From Williamsia herbipolensis (lineage in GTDB: Bacteria; Actinomycetota; Actinomycetes; Mycobacteriales; Mycobacteriaceae): a stretch of 64,000 nt of DNA. The translations under genes and the position numbers were made by a program. The stretch is from assembly GCF_000964005.1 (NCBI RefSeq), contig NZ_JXYP01000036.1, forward strand, positions 124,001 through 188,000. The letters run 5' to 3'. Of the stretch, positions 1 to 8,704 are shown piece after piece. A model generated the notes under the pieces. The model saw nothing but the letters and a program-made list of their open reading frames with translations, ran no database searches and had not been told where the DNA came from. Position 1 is the first letter of the stretch; each line of letters begins with the position of its first letter.

Positions 1-1
1 C

Positions 2-712
2 ACGTCGTACCGGTACTACGACCTCGATCAACTGCGTCGGCTCAACCGGATCGTCGCGCTGAAGGACCTCGGGTTCACCCTCGAGGCCGTCGGACGCATC
101 GTCGACGACGAGCTGACCGGTGACGATCTGCGGACCCTGCTGCGTACGCGGCAGGCCGAGATCGCCGCCTCGATCGCGGCCGAGGAACACCGCCTGGCGC
201 GCGTGGCGGCGCGGATCCGCATCATCGAGAGCGAGAACGCAATGACCACCGCACACATCACCACCACCACCGTCACACCGGTCCGCCACGTGGGGCTGAC
301 CGCCGTCGCCGAGAGCGCGACGAGCGAGGCCGTCGGGCCGGTGATCCAGCCGATGTACCCGCAGATCATCGGGGCGTTGACCCAGGCCGGGGTGACGCCG
401 ACCGGTCCCAGCGTCGCCTACTACCGACCCGAGCCGACCGCCGGGGAGGAGGCGGTCCGGGTGCACGCCACGTTCCCCGTCGGCGACGCCGACATCGCCG
501 GCCTGGCGACCATCGACCTCCCCGGCGGCGAGTACGCGTCGATCATCCACACCGGCTCGATGGACACCGTCGACTCGGCCTACCAGCAGCTCAACCGCTG
601 GGTCACCGATCAGGGACTGCACCTCACCGGCGAGGGCCGCGAGATCTACCTCGAGATGTCCGACGACCCGGCCGACTGGGTGACCGAGGTGCAGGTCGCC
701 TTCACCCGCTGA
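2..712 (+). CDS. MerR-family regulator with GyrI-like effector domain (5' end outside window)
   Basis: The frame is open from base 2, so the start codon and the first part of the helix-turn-helix lie outside the window. What remains starts inside the MerR winged helix (SYRYYDLDQLRRL, then RIVALKDLGFTLEAVGRIV). A linker helix of about 35 residues follows, and then a C-terminal domain of about 155 residues of the GyrI/AraC-E effector-binding type (VRHVGL, GGEYASIIHTG, EIYLEM). Such proteins are ligand-responsive transcriptional regulators, as in BltR/BmrR, and often answer lipophilic cations. No target can be assigned because the upstream gene is not visible. It converges on the next gene with a 9-bp gap. 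Confidence 0.85.
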   Translation, partial: TSYRYYDLDQLRRLNRIVALKDLGFTLEAVGRIVDDELTGDDLRTLLRTRQAEIAASIAAEEHRLARVAARIRIIESENAMTTAHITTTTVTPVRHVGLTAVAESATSEAVGPVIQPMYPQIIGALTQAGVTPTGPSVAYYRPEPTAGEEAVRVHATFPVGDADIAGLATIDLPGGEYASIIHTGSMDTVDSAYQQLNRWVTDQGLHLTGEGREIYLEMSDDPADWVTEVQVAFTR

Positions 713-721
713 GGTCGGCGG

Positions 722-1627
722 TCACTTCTTCTTCGTGCCCGGGAGGACCCCGGCGTCGATGACCGCCTTCACGAACGGTCGCGTCGAGGCCATGAGGTCG
801 TCGAAGTCGTCGACGTCGGCCCACGCTGCGGCCGCGGAATCGTCGGTGATCTCCTCGATGTCGGCGTAGAGCGCGGCGCCGGCGTCGGTGAGGGTGTCGG
901 TGACCTTGCCGGCGTCGTCGGTCGAGCGCGACAACAGTCCGCGGTCCACGAGGCCGTCGGCGGCGGTGTCCCACTGCTCGTCGGACCAGCCGCGTGTCAG
1001 CTGCGACATCCGACGCCCGAGACCGCGTTTGCGGATCGCCGGGTCGGGGTGTCGGGCCTCGTGGAACACGACCGCCTCGAGCCGGTCGAGAGTCGCGCCC
1101 ACCAGTGCGGCGATGTGGCCGTCGCCGCGCCACTCACGCAGGATCGCGACGGCGTGCCACAGTGCGACGGCCGGGTCGTCGGGGCGAGATACGTGCGCCC
1201 ACGCCGAGGCCAACGTGCGACCGGCCATCGGTGCGCGGGCGGCGATCGCATAGAAGCGGTCGGCGAGTGCGGTCAGTGTCGCGGGGTCGGCGGCGTCGCC
1301 GTAGACGTGTGCGAGCGACTCGGCCAGCATCGCGTCGCGGCGTCGCGCCACGTGGTCGAGTCCGACGGCCTTCGCCGCCTCCCACCCGGGGTGCACGATG
1401 CCCTCGCTGAAGTTGTAGAACGCCGCCGAGACCACCGACGGCACGCACTCGCCGAGCGGCGCCCCGCGGGCACCGACGTAGAACGCGTAGGCGTCGAGTC
1501 CGGTGTCGGCCTGGGCGGCGCCGAGCCCCGGGTTGAAGTAGCACAGCACGTGCATCGGTTCGAGCGTCTCGTAGGCCGTGCGCGCACGTGCTCGCGCGGT
1601 CGCGTCGAATCGGTGCGCCATCTGCAA
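722..1627 (-). CDS. SCO6745/SalK-family protein with winged-helix-like C-terminal half
   Basis: A protein of about 300 residues with no signal peptide or membrane segment. Its sequence pattern (RTAYETLEPMHVLCYFNP near the start, then YVGARGAPLGECVP and the stretch GWSDEQWDTAADGLVDRGLL) matches the actinobacterial family known as SCO6745 or SalK. The second half resembles a MarR-like winged helix (GLVDRGLL, LTDAGAALYADIEE), but no biochemical role is settled for the family. Start uncertain by two codons: 1627 (MQMAHRF) or 1621 (MAHRF). It is divergent from the permease gene with an 85-bp gap, so a shared regulatory region is possible. The two genes may be unrelated. Confidence 0.7.
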   Translation of the reverse strand: MQMAHRFDATARARARTAYETLEPMHVLCYFNPGLGAAQADTGLDAYAFYVGARGAPLGECVPSVVSAAFYNFSEGIVHPGWEAAKAVGLDHVARRRDAMLAESLAHVYGDAADPATLTALADRFYAIAARAPMAGRTLASAWAHVSRPDDPAVALWHAVAILREWRGDGHIAALVGATLDRLEAVVFHEARHPDPAIRKRGLGRRMSQLTRGWSDEQWDTAADGLVDRGLLSRSTDDAGKVTDTLTDAGAALYADIEEITDDSAAAAWADVDDFDDLMASTRPFVKAVIDAGVLPGTKKK

Positions 1628-1712
1628 CTCCTCGTGCCAGCATGAGTGGGAACCACCTCACGGTAGCCACACCGCCTGCCGCGACGCGCTCGACCTCACA
1701 CGAAGGGCCTTT

Positions 1713-3101
1713 GTGACCACCACCCCCACACAGCCCGCCTCTCTCGGCGCGAACCTCAAGCCGCGTCACATCACGATGATCTCCATCGCGGGCGTGATCG
1801 GCGCAGGACTGTTCGTCGGGTCGGCGACGGCGATCAAGGAGGCCGGCCCCGCCGTTCTCATCTCCTACGGCCTCGCCGGCACGCTCGTGGTCCTGGTGAT
1901 GCGGATGCTGGGCGAGATGGCGACCGCCAACCCCGACACCGGCTCGTTCTCGGTGTATTCCCAACGTGCACTGGGTCGTTGGGCCGGCTTCTCGGTCGGA
2001 TGGCTCTACTGGTGGTTCTGGGTGCTGGTGATCCCGGTGGAGGCGACCGCCGCGGCCGACGTGCTCAGCCGACTGATCGGCAGCGAGCAGTGGGTGTGGG
2101 CGCTGGCCGTCACACTGCTGCTCACCGCGACGAACCTGGTCAGCGTGGGCAACTACGGCGAGTTCGAATTCTGGTTCGCGCTGATCAAAGTCGTTGCCAT
2201 CGTGGCGTTCATCGCGATCGGTCTCGTCGCGATCTTCGGCATCTTCCCCGGCTCCGACGTGAGCGGGGTGAGCAATTTGTGGCAGCCCGACGGGTTCTTC
2301 GCCAACGGCTACTCCGCGATCGTCGCCGCCATGCTGACGACGATGTTCTCGTTCATGGGCACCGAGATCGTGACCATCGCCGCCGCCGAGTCCCCCGATC
2401 CACAGAAGGGGATCAGTCGCGCGGTCAACTCGGTGATCTGGCGGATCTTCCTGTTCTACATCGGCTCGATCTTCGTGGTCGTCGCGCTGGTCCCCTACGA
2501 CCGCCTCGACGACGGCTCGTATCAGACGGTGTTGCAGGCCATCGGCATTCCCGGTTCGGCGCGCATCATGGACATCGTGGTGCTGACCGCCGTCGCGTCG
2601 TGCCTGAACTCGGCGCTCTACACCGCCTCGCGCATGCTGTTCTCGTTGGGCGAGCGCAACGAGGCGCCGTCGGTGGTCCGTCGCCTCACCCACAACGGTG
2701 TGCCGTGGGTGGCGGTGCTGGCGTCGATGGTGGTGGGTTTCCTCGCCGTCATCGGCAACTACGTGTTGCCCGACAAGATCTTCGGATATCTCCTCGCCAC
2801 CAGCGGCGCCGTGGCGCTGTTCGTCTACCTCGCCATCGCGGCCAGCCAGTTCGTGCTCGGACGACAGATGCGCGCCGCAGGCGAACAACCACCGGTACGG
2901 ATGTGGCTGTTCCCGTATCTGACCGTCGTGGCGATGGTCTTCATCGTGGCGGTGCTGGTGCTCATGGTCTTCGACGACAACCAGCGTGAGCCGATCTTCT
3001 TCTCGGTGATCTCGGCGGTCATCATCGTCGCGATCGGTGTGTGGCATCACCGCCGCTCCGACGCCCCGAAGGATCTCGTGTCGGGGTCGACCCGTGGCTG
3101 A
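1713..3101 (+). CDS. APC-superfamily amino acid permease (AAT/GabP type)
   Basis: A 462-residue integral membrane protein of about 12 segments. The conserved first-helix motif is present (HITMISIAGVIGAGLFVGS), as are the family features NPDTGSFSVYSQRALGRWAG and FMGTEIVTIAAAESPDPQKG. This fits a proton-coupled amino-acid or GABA importer of the inner membrane; the exact substrate cannot be read. I chose the GTG start at 1713 because it has a GAAGGG Shine-Dalgarno just upstream and gives a normal N-terminus. An open frame continues further upstream but has no family match. The stop overlaps the dihydroxyacetone kinase start by 8 bp, so the two are translationally coupled. It heads a run of four genes that overlap or abut. 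Confidence 0.9.
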   Translation: MTTTPTQPASLGANLKPRHITMISIAGVIGAGLFVGSATAIKEAGPAVLISYGLAGTLVVLVMRMLGEMATANPDTGSFSVYSQRALGRWAGFSVGWLYWWFWVLVIPVEATAAADVLSRLIGSEQWVWALAVTLLLTATNLVSVGNYGEFEFWFALIKVVAIVAFIAIGLVAIFGIFPGSDVSGVSNLWQPDGFFANGYSAIVAAMLTTMFSFMGTEIVTIAAAESPDPQKGISRAVNSVIWRIFLFYIGSIFVVVALVPYDRLDDGSYQTVLQAIGIPGSARIMDIVVLTAVASCLNSALYTASRMLFSLGERNEAPSVVRRLTHNGVPWVAVLASMVVGFLAVIGNYVLPDKIFGYLLATSGAVALFVYLAIAASQFVLGRQMRAAGEQPPVRMWLFPYLTVVAMVFIVAVLVLMVFDDNQREPIFFSVISAVIIVAIGVWHHRRSDAPKDLVSGSTRG

Positions 3102-4743
3102 CCCCGAGGCGCGGCCGGTACACCGCTACGTCAGCGGCGACCCCCGACGGTTCCTCACCGACGCCCTCGCCGGCTTCGTTGCCGCGCATGACCACATCGC
3201 ATGGGAATCCGACCCCGGCTTCCTGTACCGGACCGATCGCGAGGGCGGCGGGGTGGCGCTGGTGTCGGGCGGCGGATCGGGTCACGAGCCGATGCACTCG
3301 GGACTGATCGGCGCCGGCATGCTCGACGCCGCCTGCCCCGGGCTGGTGTTCACCTCCCCGAACGCACTGCAGGTCGCCGCGGCGACACGACATGTCGATC
3401 GTGGCGACGGTGTGCTGCACATCGTGAAGAACTACACCGGCGACGTCATGAACTTCCGTGTCGCCCGTCGTCTCGTCGGGGGTGACGTCGAGACCGATCA
3501 CGTCCTCATCGACGACGACGTCGCCACCGACTCCGACCACGACGGTCCCGGTCGTCGCGGTACCGGTGCCACCGTGATCGTCGAGAAGGTCTGTGGCGCA
3601 GCCGCTGCGCGCGGCGACAGTCTCTCCGCGGTCGCCGATCTGGGTCGCCGCGTCGCGGCCGGTGCCCGCAGTTTCTCGGTGGCGTTCGCGCCGTGCACCG
3701 TCCCGGGCGCCGACCGTACGAGTTTCGACCTCGCGCCCGACGAGATGGAGTACGGGGTCGGGATCCACGGCGAGAGCGGGGTCGACCGGATCCCGCAGCA
3801 GCCCGTCGACGAACTCGTCTCCGGCATGCTGGGGCGCATCCTCGACGCATTGGCACCCGACGACGGTGAGCCTCTGATCGTGTTCGTCAACGGGTTGGGG
3901 TCGACCCATCCACTCGAACTCGGCGTGGTGTTCGACCAGGTGGTACGACAGCTGACCGCGCGTGGTCTCGAGGTGCGGCGCAGCCTCGTCGCGACGCTGG
4001 TGACCGCGCTCGACATGGCCGGCTTCTCGCTCACCGTGGTGCGCTGCGACGACGAGATCGTCGAGCTGTTCGACGCCCCCACCGACGCCCCGGGATGGCC
4101 CGCGCGCACCGCCACGACGTCGGCGCAGCCGGTCGATGTGACGTTCGCCGAACCCGACGACGCCGCCGACGACGGACCCGAATGTGTGTGGCTCAGTGCG
4201 TTCGTCGAGCGTGTGCAGGGCTCGATCGACGAGCTCACCGACCTCGACCGACGCGCCGGTGACGGCGACTTCGGGGCGAACATGTCTGCGGCACTGGATC
4301 ATCTGCACCTGCCGTTGCGCGGGTCGGAGGCATCGGTCGCCCGGGCATTGAGCACTTCGTTCCTGGTGCGTTCCGGGGGCACCTCGGGAGCGCTGTTCGG
4401 TACCTTGTTCGCCGAACTGGCCACCGCCGCCGCCGCATCCGACGGTGCCGATGTCCTGGCGAACGGCGTGGCGAACGCCCTACGCGAGATCACCGACCTC
4501 GGTGGTGCACGCGTGGGCGACAACACCCTGGTCGACGCGCTGGCGCCGGCATCCGATGCCCTGGCCTCCGGGGCGTCGCTCGACGAGGTCGCCGCCGCGG
4601 CCGAGGCCGGTGCCGAGTCGACACGGGACCTGGTCGCGTCACGGGGACGCGCGAGCTACGTGGGCGACCGGGCGCGCGGCGTGGTCGATCCCGGTGCGCT
4701 CGTGATCGCCTGGTTGTTCCGCGCCGCCGCCGACCACCGGTGA
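3094..4743 (+). CDS. Fused dihydroxyacetone kinase (DhaK + DhaL domains)
   Basis: This 549-residue protein phosphorylates dihydroxyacetone or related short ketoses/aldoses with ATP. The DhaK half (about residues 1-320) carries GGGSGHEPMHSG and the MEYGVGIHGESG motif, whose histidine (near residue 225) forms the hemiaminal with substrate. The DhaL half (from about residue 370) carries DLDRRAGDGDFG, whose aspartates bind the Mg-ATP pair, and SGGTSGALFGTLF. The single-chain K-L layout is the ATP-dependent form, as opposed to the PTS-dependent three-protein form. The GTG start at 3094 overlaps the permease stop. The stop overlaps the next start as GTGA. A link between amino-acid import and this kinase is not obvious. 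Confidence 0.93.
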   Translation: MADPEARPVHRYVSGDPRRFLTDALAGFVAAHDHIAWESDPGFLYRTDREGGGVALVSGGGSGHEPMHSGLIGAGMLDAACPGLVFTSPNALQVAAATRHVDRGDGVLHIVKNYTGDVMNFRVARRLVGGDVETDHVLIDDDVATDSDHDGPGRRGTGATVIVEKVCGAAAARGDSLSAVADLGRRVAAGARSFSVAFAPCTVPGADRTSFDLAPDEMEYGVGIHGESGVDRIPQQPVDELVSGMLGRILDALAPDDGEPLIVFVNGLGSTHPLELGVVFDQVVRQLTARGLEVRRSLVATLVTALDMAGFSLTVVRCDDEIVELFDAPTDAPGWPARTATTSAQPVDVTFAEPDDAADDGPECVWLSAFVERVQGSIDELTDLDRRAGDGDFGANMSAALDHLHLPLRGSEASVARALSTSFLVRSGGTSGALFGTLFAELATAAAASDGADVLANGVANALREITDLGGARVGDNTLVDALAPASDALASGASLDEVAAAAEAGAESTRDLVASRGRASYVGDRARGVVDPGALVIAWLFRAAADHR

Positions 4744-5414
4744 GACCCCGACCACGGACCGGTGGCGACCCGGTCCGCGTCGCGGCGTGGCTGTGGCTGG
4801 TCGGCGGGGTGGTCTACGTGGTGTCCGAGGTGCTCGCGGTGGCCGCGTATCCCGGCTTCAGACTGGCGCGGGACTACATCAGCGCACTCGGCATCCCCGG
4901 CGACTCACCGCGGGCGACGACGATGAACGTCGGTGCGTTCATCGTGCACGGTGTCCTGTTCGCGGTGGCCGGTGTCGTCGCAGCCCGCGGTCTGAGCGGA
5001 ACGCGGCGCGCGCGTGTCGCTTTCGCGGGACTCGCGGTGACAAACGGTGTCGGCAACGTTCTCGTCGGCGTGTTCCACTCGGGGACGAGTCCCCTGCACG
5101 GAGTCGGCGCGTTCCTCGCGATCGTGGGCGGTAACGCGGCGATCATCGTCGCCGGTGGACTGTTACGGACCTGGGGTGCCCCCGCGGCCCACTGCGTGGC
5201 GAGCCGCGCGGCGGGTGTGATCGGTATCGGCTGCTTCGTCGCACTGCTCGCGGCGAGCGGGGCCGACACCGGGATCGAGGGCGCCATCGAACGCGGCAGC
5301 GTCTACACGATCATCGGATGGGACCTCGTGACCGGCGTGGTCCTGCTGGTCAGCGGGCGTCGAAGCCCATCACGCGTTTCGGCCGCCGCACGACGGGGCA
5401 CTATGGAGAGATGA
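4740..5414 (+). CDS. DUF998 integral membrane protein
   Basis: A 224-residue hydrophobic protein with about six predicted membrane segments. The first contains AWLWLVGGVVYVVSEVLAVAA and is followed by the family-typical loop YPGFRLARDYISALGIPG. This matches DUF998, a family of unknown function. It starts at GTG 4740 inside the stop of the kinase (GTGA) and ends four bases into the next gene (ATGA), so it is part of a coupled operon from 1713 to 6091. The C-terminal tail is short and basic. No functional residue can be pointed to. Confidence 0.8.
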   Translation: MRPRPRTGGDPVRVAAWLWLVGGVVYVVSEVLAVAAYPGFRLARDYISALGIPGDSPRATTMNVGAFIVHGVLFAVAGVVAARGLSGTRRARVAFAGLAVTNGVGNVLVGVFHSGTSPLHGVGAFLAIVGGNAAIIVAGGLLRTWGAPAAHCVASRAAGVIGIGCFVALLAASGADTGIEGAIERGSVYTIIGWDLVTGVVLLVSGRRSPSRVSAAARRGTMER

Positions 5415-6091
5415 CTGATATCTCGGGCAAGGTGTACGTCGTCGTCGGTGCCAGTGGAGCCCTCGGTTCGCGGATCGCGCGGTCGTTGGCCGAGCAGGGT
5501 GCGACGCTGACGATCAGCGGCCGGTCGACCGAGACGCTCGACGGGCTCGGCATCGACGGCGCCCACGTGGTGGCGGCCGATCTGCGCGAACCCGATGCCG
5601 CGCGCACCGTGATCGCCGAGGCGAAGGCGGAGCACGGCCGGATCGACGGCGTCGTGAACGCGGCGGGCGTGGCGGCCTTCGGTCCGGTGGCCGACATCGA
5701 CGACGACACCGTCGACGACCTCGTGCTCATCGACTTCCTCGGCCCCCTGCGCCTGCTGCGTGCCGCGCTCGGCGAGATCGAGGAGGGCGGTGTCATCGTC
5801 GGCATCAGCGCGGTCCTCGCCGAGCAGCCCGTCGCCGGGATGGCGACCTACTCGGCGGTCAAGGCGGCCGCCTCCACCCTCTATGTCGCGGCGGCGAAAG
5901 AGGCGCGGCGCAGCAAGATCCGCGTCGTCGACGTCCGGCCGCCACACACCGAGACCGGGCTCGTCGACCGCGCCATCGCGGGCGATCCGCCGAAGATGCC
6001 CGAGGGCTTGAGCCCCGACACCGTCGCCGACCGCGTGATCGCAGCGATCACCGGTGGCGAGCGCGAGGTCGCCAGCTCCGACTTCGGCTGA
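5411..6091 (+). CDS. Short-chain dehydrogenase/reductase (SDR)
   Basis: A 226-residue Rossmann-fold oxidoreductase. The cofactor loop VVGASGALGSRIA (GxxxGxG pattern), the NAAG motif (VVNAAGVAAFG) and the catalytic YSAVKAA (YxxxK) are all present, so it should be active. Substrate unknown. The loop is followed by an SGRST stretch that would suit NADP(H), an inference. ATG 5411 overlaps the stop of the DUF998 gene as ATGA and is the last gene of the overlapping run. It converges on the dipeptidase gene with only 3 bp between the stops. Confidence 0.87.
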   Translation: MTDISGKVYVVVGASGALGSRIARSLAEQGATLTISGRSTETLDGLGIDGAHVVAADLREPDAARTVIAEAKAEHGRIDGVVNAAGVAAFGPVADIDDDTVDDLVLIDFLGPLRLLRAALGEIEEGGVIVGISAVLAEQPVAGMATYSAVKAAASTLYVAAAKEARRSKIRVVDVRPPHTETGLVDRAIAGDPPKMPEGLSPDTVADRVIAAITGGEREVASSDFG

Positions 6092-6094
6092 CGG

Positions 6095-6895
6095 CTACCT
6101 CCGCAGCGACGACCGTGCGACGGGGAAATCGAAGTAGATGTTCGGGAACCGTTCGGGCTTGTAGGTGAAGTGCCACCACTCGTAGGGATACGGGGCGAAT
6201 CCCTGCTGCACCAACCCGTTGAGGAGCAGGACGCGGTTGCGCAGCTGTTGACCCTGGACGCGGGAGTCGAGCGGCCACGCGAGGGTGTTGAAGCAGTCGA
6301 AGCCGGTGCCCATGTCGATCGAGTTGTCTCCGAATCGTTTCGCCTGCGGCGCGGTGCAGTCGACGAGCCGTTGTCCGCGGACGTAGGGCGGGGTCGGACG
6401 GGCCGGCAGGCGGACGAGGGTGAGGTCCATGGTGCTGCCGCGACTGTGGCCGGACTGCTCGGCGATGTAGCCGTCGCGGAACAGGTTCGACTTGTCGACG
6501 CCGGTGTAGAACTCCGCCTTCATCCGTTGATCGTCGAGCCGCTTCGCCCACGCGACGAAGTCGTTCACCGCGCGCTGCGGGCGGTAGCAGTCGTAGACCT
6601 TCAGCGAGTAGCCCTGCAGGAGGAACTGCAGCTGCGCACGGTGCAGTCCCTCGGCCGCCTCGCGGGTGAGGATGCACATCGGCGCGCGGTAGCCGTCGAC
6701 CGGATCGCCGGTGAAGTTGTGCGGTGTGAAGTACCGGATCTCCTGCAGGATCGTCGGATCGACGTCGCTCAGGGCGACGAAGTCGCTCGGGGCCCGTGTG
6801 GTCGAGGGTGTCGCGGGTGCGGCCGACGCGGTCGGCACAGCCGGCGAGAGCGCGACGAGAACGGCGGCGCCGAGGCCGAGGAGTCTGGATCTCAT
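6095..6895 (-). CDS. Secreted D-alanyl-D-alanine dipeptidase (VanX/DdpX-like, peptidase M15)
   Basis: A 266-residue zinc peptidase that should cleave D-Ala-D-Ala or trim peptidoglycan peptides outside the membrane. A Sec signal peptide of about 26 residues (MRSRLLGLGAAVLVALSPAV, then ASA) is clear. The zinc motif SGHSRGSTMD gives ligands near H150 and D157. EWWHFTYKP supplies the catalytic Glu and third ligand His (near 239 and 242). The length is a little above cytoplasmic VanX because of the leader. There are no vanH/vanA genes nearby, so a role in cell-wall turnover, not glycopeptide resistance, is the likelier reading. A palindromic element lies just upstream. Confidence 0.9.
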   Translation of the reverse strand: MRSRLLGLGAAVLVALSPAVPTASAAPATPSTTRAPSDFVALSDVDPTILQEIRYFTPHNFTGDPVDGYRAPMCILTREAAEGLHRAQLQFLLQGYSLKVYDCYRPQRAVNDFVAWAKRLDDQRMKAEFYTGVDKSNLFRDGYIAEQSGHSRGSTMDLTLVRLPARPTPPYVRGQRLVDCTAPQAKRFGDNSIDMGTGFDCFNTLAWPLDSRVQGQQLRNRVLLLNGLVQQGFAPYPYEWWHFTYKPERFPNIYFDFPVARSSLRR

Positions 6896-6942
6896 ACCTC
6901 CGATTACCTCACGAACGAGGTGATGGGCGCCGACTTCGGCCG

Positions 6943-7005
6943 AAAACTGCCCCGAGACCGGTGCCCGAGGGGAATGGTCCCTCGGACCGTCGACCGGGGG
7001 CAGGT
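6943..7005. repeat. Palindromic intergenic element, copy A (imperfect)
   Basis: An imperfect inverted repeat of about 63 bp. The outer left arm AACTGCCCCGAG faces a degenerate right arm (GGGGGCAGGT), and inner arms CCGAGGG (6965) and CCCTCGG (6979) flank a 7-base centre. The same element in near-perfect form recurs at 10248-10314. It sits between the dipeptidase start and the 3' end of the broken SnoaL-like gene. Confidence 0.75.
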
Positions 7006-7006
7006 G

Positions 7007-7438
7007 TCAGTCGACAGCCGGCAGCACGTCGGTGATCGGGGTGTTCTGGCCGGCGGCGAGCCACCACATGCCGTCACGGCGGACGAGCACGTACATCGCC
7101 ATCTCCGAGAAGGCGCCGTTGATGGCACGCCTGCGGATCTGCGCGATCACGACGTCGTCGGTGGGTGCCGAGGCCTGCGCGAGTTCGAAGGCCGAGGCCG
7201 GAGACGCCGGCGTCCCGGTCAGCTGGGTGCGATGGATGGCGTTGAGGCTCGCGAAACCCTGCAGAACCCGGCCTTTCGGCGAGCCTCAGAGGACGTCGCC
7301 GGCGAACACACCGTCGTAGGTGTCGGCGTCCCCGGTGTCGTGACCGCGCTGGAGGTGGTCGATGAGGTCTTCGATCGCGTCGCGGTGTTCGCCACTGTCG
7401 AGCGTCGGGCGCAGGGTTCGGTTCTTGTCGATGTCCAT
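7007..7438 (-). pseudogene. SnoaL-like (SgcJ/EcaC-type) NTF2-fold gene broken by one in-frame TGA
   Basis: Reading from ATG 7438 gives 50 codons of sensible protein (RDAIEDLIDHLQRGHDTGDA, then TYDGVFAGDVL). An in-frame TGA follows at 7288-7286, then 92 further codons in the same frame (GSPKGRVLQGFASLNAIH, AMYVLVRRDGMWWLAAGQNT) to a stop at 7009-7007. This is the outline of a 143-residue NTF2-like protein of the SgcJ/EcaC group, where a Trp-Gly-Ser-Pro stretch normally stands at the break. A single transition (TGG to TGA) explains it. The family is functionally mixed. Either a recent loss or a sequencing error. Confidence 0.75.
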
Positions 7439-7554
7439 GGTCGAGACGGTAGGACCTCAACCGCGCTTCGGGTCAAGACTGCCGTCGACCGATGAGTTCC
7501 GGTAGCCCGGCGAGTCGATACATGGGTACCCGTTCCCCAGCGAAAGGCAGACCC

Positions 7555-7908
7555 ATGTCCATCGAGCATCTGCTCGCCGTGGTGCCCGTGGCCGACCTCG
7601 CGACCGCGAACAGCTGGTACGAGAAGCTCTTCGGCCGACGCGCCGACAACAACCCCATGCCGAGCCTGGTCGAGTGGCAGGTCGTCGACCACGCGTGGGT
7701 GCAGGTGTTCGTCGACGTTGACCGCGCCGGATCGGGCCTGCTCAACCTTGCGGTCGACGACATCAACACTCAGATCGCCGAACTCGCCGATCGAGGAATC
7801 GACGCCGGCGAGATCCAGACCGTGACGAAAGGCGTTCAGCTGTCGAACATCAAAGACCCGGACGGCAACGCGATCACCCTGATCGGCCGGTTTCGTGTGG
7901 CGTACTGA
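7555..7908 (+). CDS. VOC/glyoxalase-fold protein
   Basis: A 117-residue protein of the vicinal-oxygen-chelate superfamily (EHLLAVVPVADLATANSWYEKLFG at the start; SNIKDPDGNAITLIGRF at the end). Such small proteins are metal-dependent isomerases or dioxygenases, or binding proteins for drugs; nothing here fixes the choice. ATG 7555 has GAAAGG eight bases upstream. An upstream ATG at 7522 in the same frame lacks such a site. It converges on the TetR gene with a 3-bp gap. Confidence 0.82.
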   Translation: MSIEHLLAVVPVADLATANSWYEKLFGRRADNNPMPSLVEWQVVDHAWVQVFVDVDRAGSGLLNLAVDDINTQIAELADRGIDAGEIQTVTKGVQLSNIKDPDGNAITLIGRFRVAY

Positions 7909-7911
7909 GAC

Positions 7912-8568
7912 TCAGATGTCCTTGACCGCAACGCGGAACGCGTCGTAGGTCGACTGCAGCGCCTCGGCACGCGCGGCCTGGCTGCCCACCTGCGAACCCG
8001 CACCGCACAACTTGTCCATGGCCAGGTGCATCAGCGACAACCACACGGTCGCGATGACGCGGACCTGCATGTCGTCGGTGCTCGCGCCGGTGCGCTCGGC
8101 GATCTTCTCGCTCAGGCGGCGGAATTTGATCTCACCCATCTCGGCGCTGCGGCCACTCACCGACGGCGACGACTGCGCGATGCGGTTCATCACCTCGAAG
8201 CGGTTGAGGTCGAGGCTGGAGATGTCTGGACACCCACCGCACATCACCGACAGGTGCGCGTCGAGCAGGGCCTGGAATTCGTTGCCGGTGCGCGGCTGGG
8301 CGTCCATCGCGGCCGCGACCGCGGCGACCATGTCGTCGATGGGGGCGAGGATGACGTCCTCTTTGGTCGCGAAATAGCGGTTGAACGTGCGCGGTGAGAT
8401 GTCGGCGGCGTCGGCGATCTGCTCGACCGTGGTCGCGTCGAACCCCTGCGAATCGCACAGTTCCAGCGCGACATCGATCAACCGAGCCCGCGTCTGTACC
8501 TTCTTGCGCTCGCGCAGACCGGCTCTGGCCTGCGGATTCTCGGTATTCACCACTGTCACGAGCCCCAT
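7912..8568 (-). CDS. TetR-family repressor, probable regulator of the adjacent efflux pump
   Basis: A 218-residue regulator. The N-terminal helix-turn-helix is intact (RARLIDVALELCDSQGFDATTVEQIADAADISPRTFNRYFATKEDV), followed by an all-helical ligand domain containing a cysteine pair (VMCGGCPDISS). The start is taken as ATG 8568; an open frame continues to 8607, and a later GTG is possible. It is divergent from an MFS exporter, and the gap holds an inverted repeat of TGACAC half-sites suited to a TetR dimer. The usual arrangement would have it repress the pump, and perhaps itself, until a substrate binds; that is inference from context. Confidence 0.9.
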   Translation of the reverse strand: MGLVTVVNTENPQARAGLRERKKVQTRARLIDVALELCDSQGFDATTVEQIADAADISPRTFNRYFATKEDVILAPIDDMVAAVAAAMDAQPRTGNEFQALLDAHLSVMCGGCPDISSLDLNRFEVMNRIAQSSPSVSGRSAEMGEIKFRRLSEKIAERTGASTDDMQVRVIATVWLSLMHLAMDKLCGAGSQVGSQAARAEALQSTYDAFRVAVKDI

Positions 8569-8602
8569 CGTACCCGTCCGCTCGCGACAAACGCCGCAAA
8601 CC

Positions 8603-8661
8603 GTCAAATGTCACTTGCTGCCTTCTGACACTTGACGCCACGTGTCTGACACTGCCACTAT
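8603..8661. promoter_or_regulatory. TetR operator and MFS promoter
   Basis: Arms GTCAAATGTCA (8603) and TGACACTTGAC (8626) form an 11-bp inverted repeat with one mismatch and a 12-base spacer. A second small palindrome GTGTCTGACAC lies at 8642-8652. A promoter for the pump, TTGACG (8632) with CACTAT (8656), overlaps both, so a bound repressor would block it. The -10 box is weak. Confidence 0.6.
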
Positions 8662-8704
8662 TACCGAGCGCCGCCCGGCACACCCTCTCCAGATTCGAGG
8701 AATC

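Noticed and set aside
1134-3050. Open frame of about 640 codons antisense to the permease
   Set aside because: Its His/Asp/Arg/Gly-rich sequence is a by-product of third-position GC in the permease; no known motif.
6095-6895. Dipeptidase as part of a vancomycin-resistance cluster
   Set aside because: No ligase or D-lactate dehydrogenase gene lies nearby and the protein has a secretion signal.
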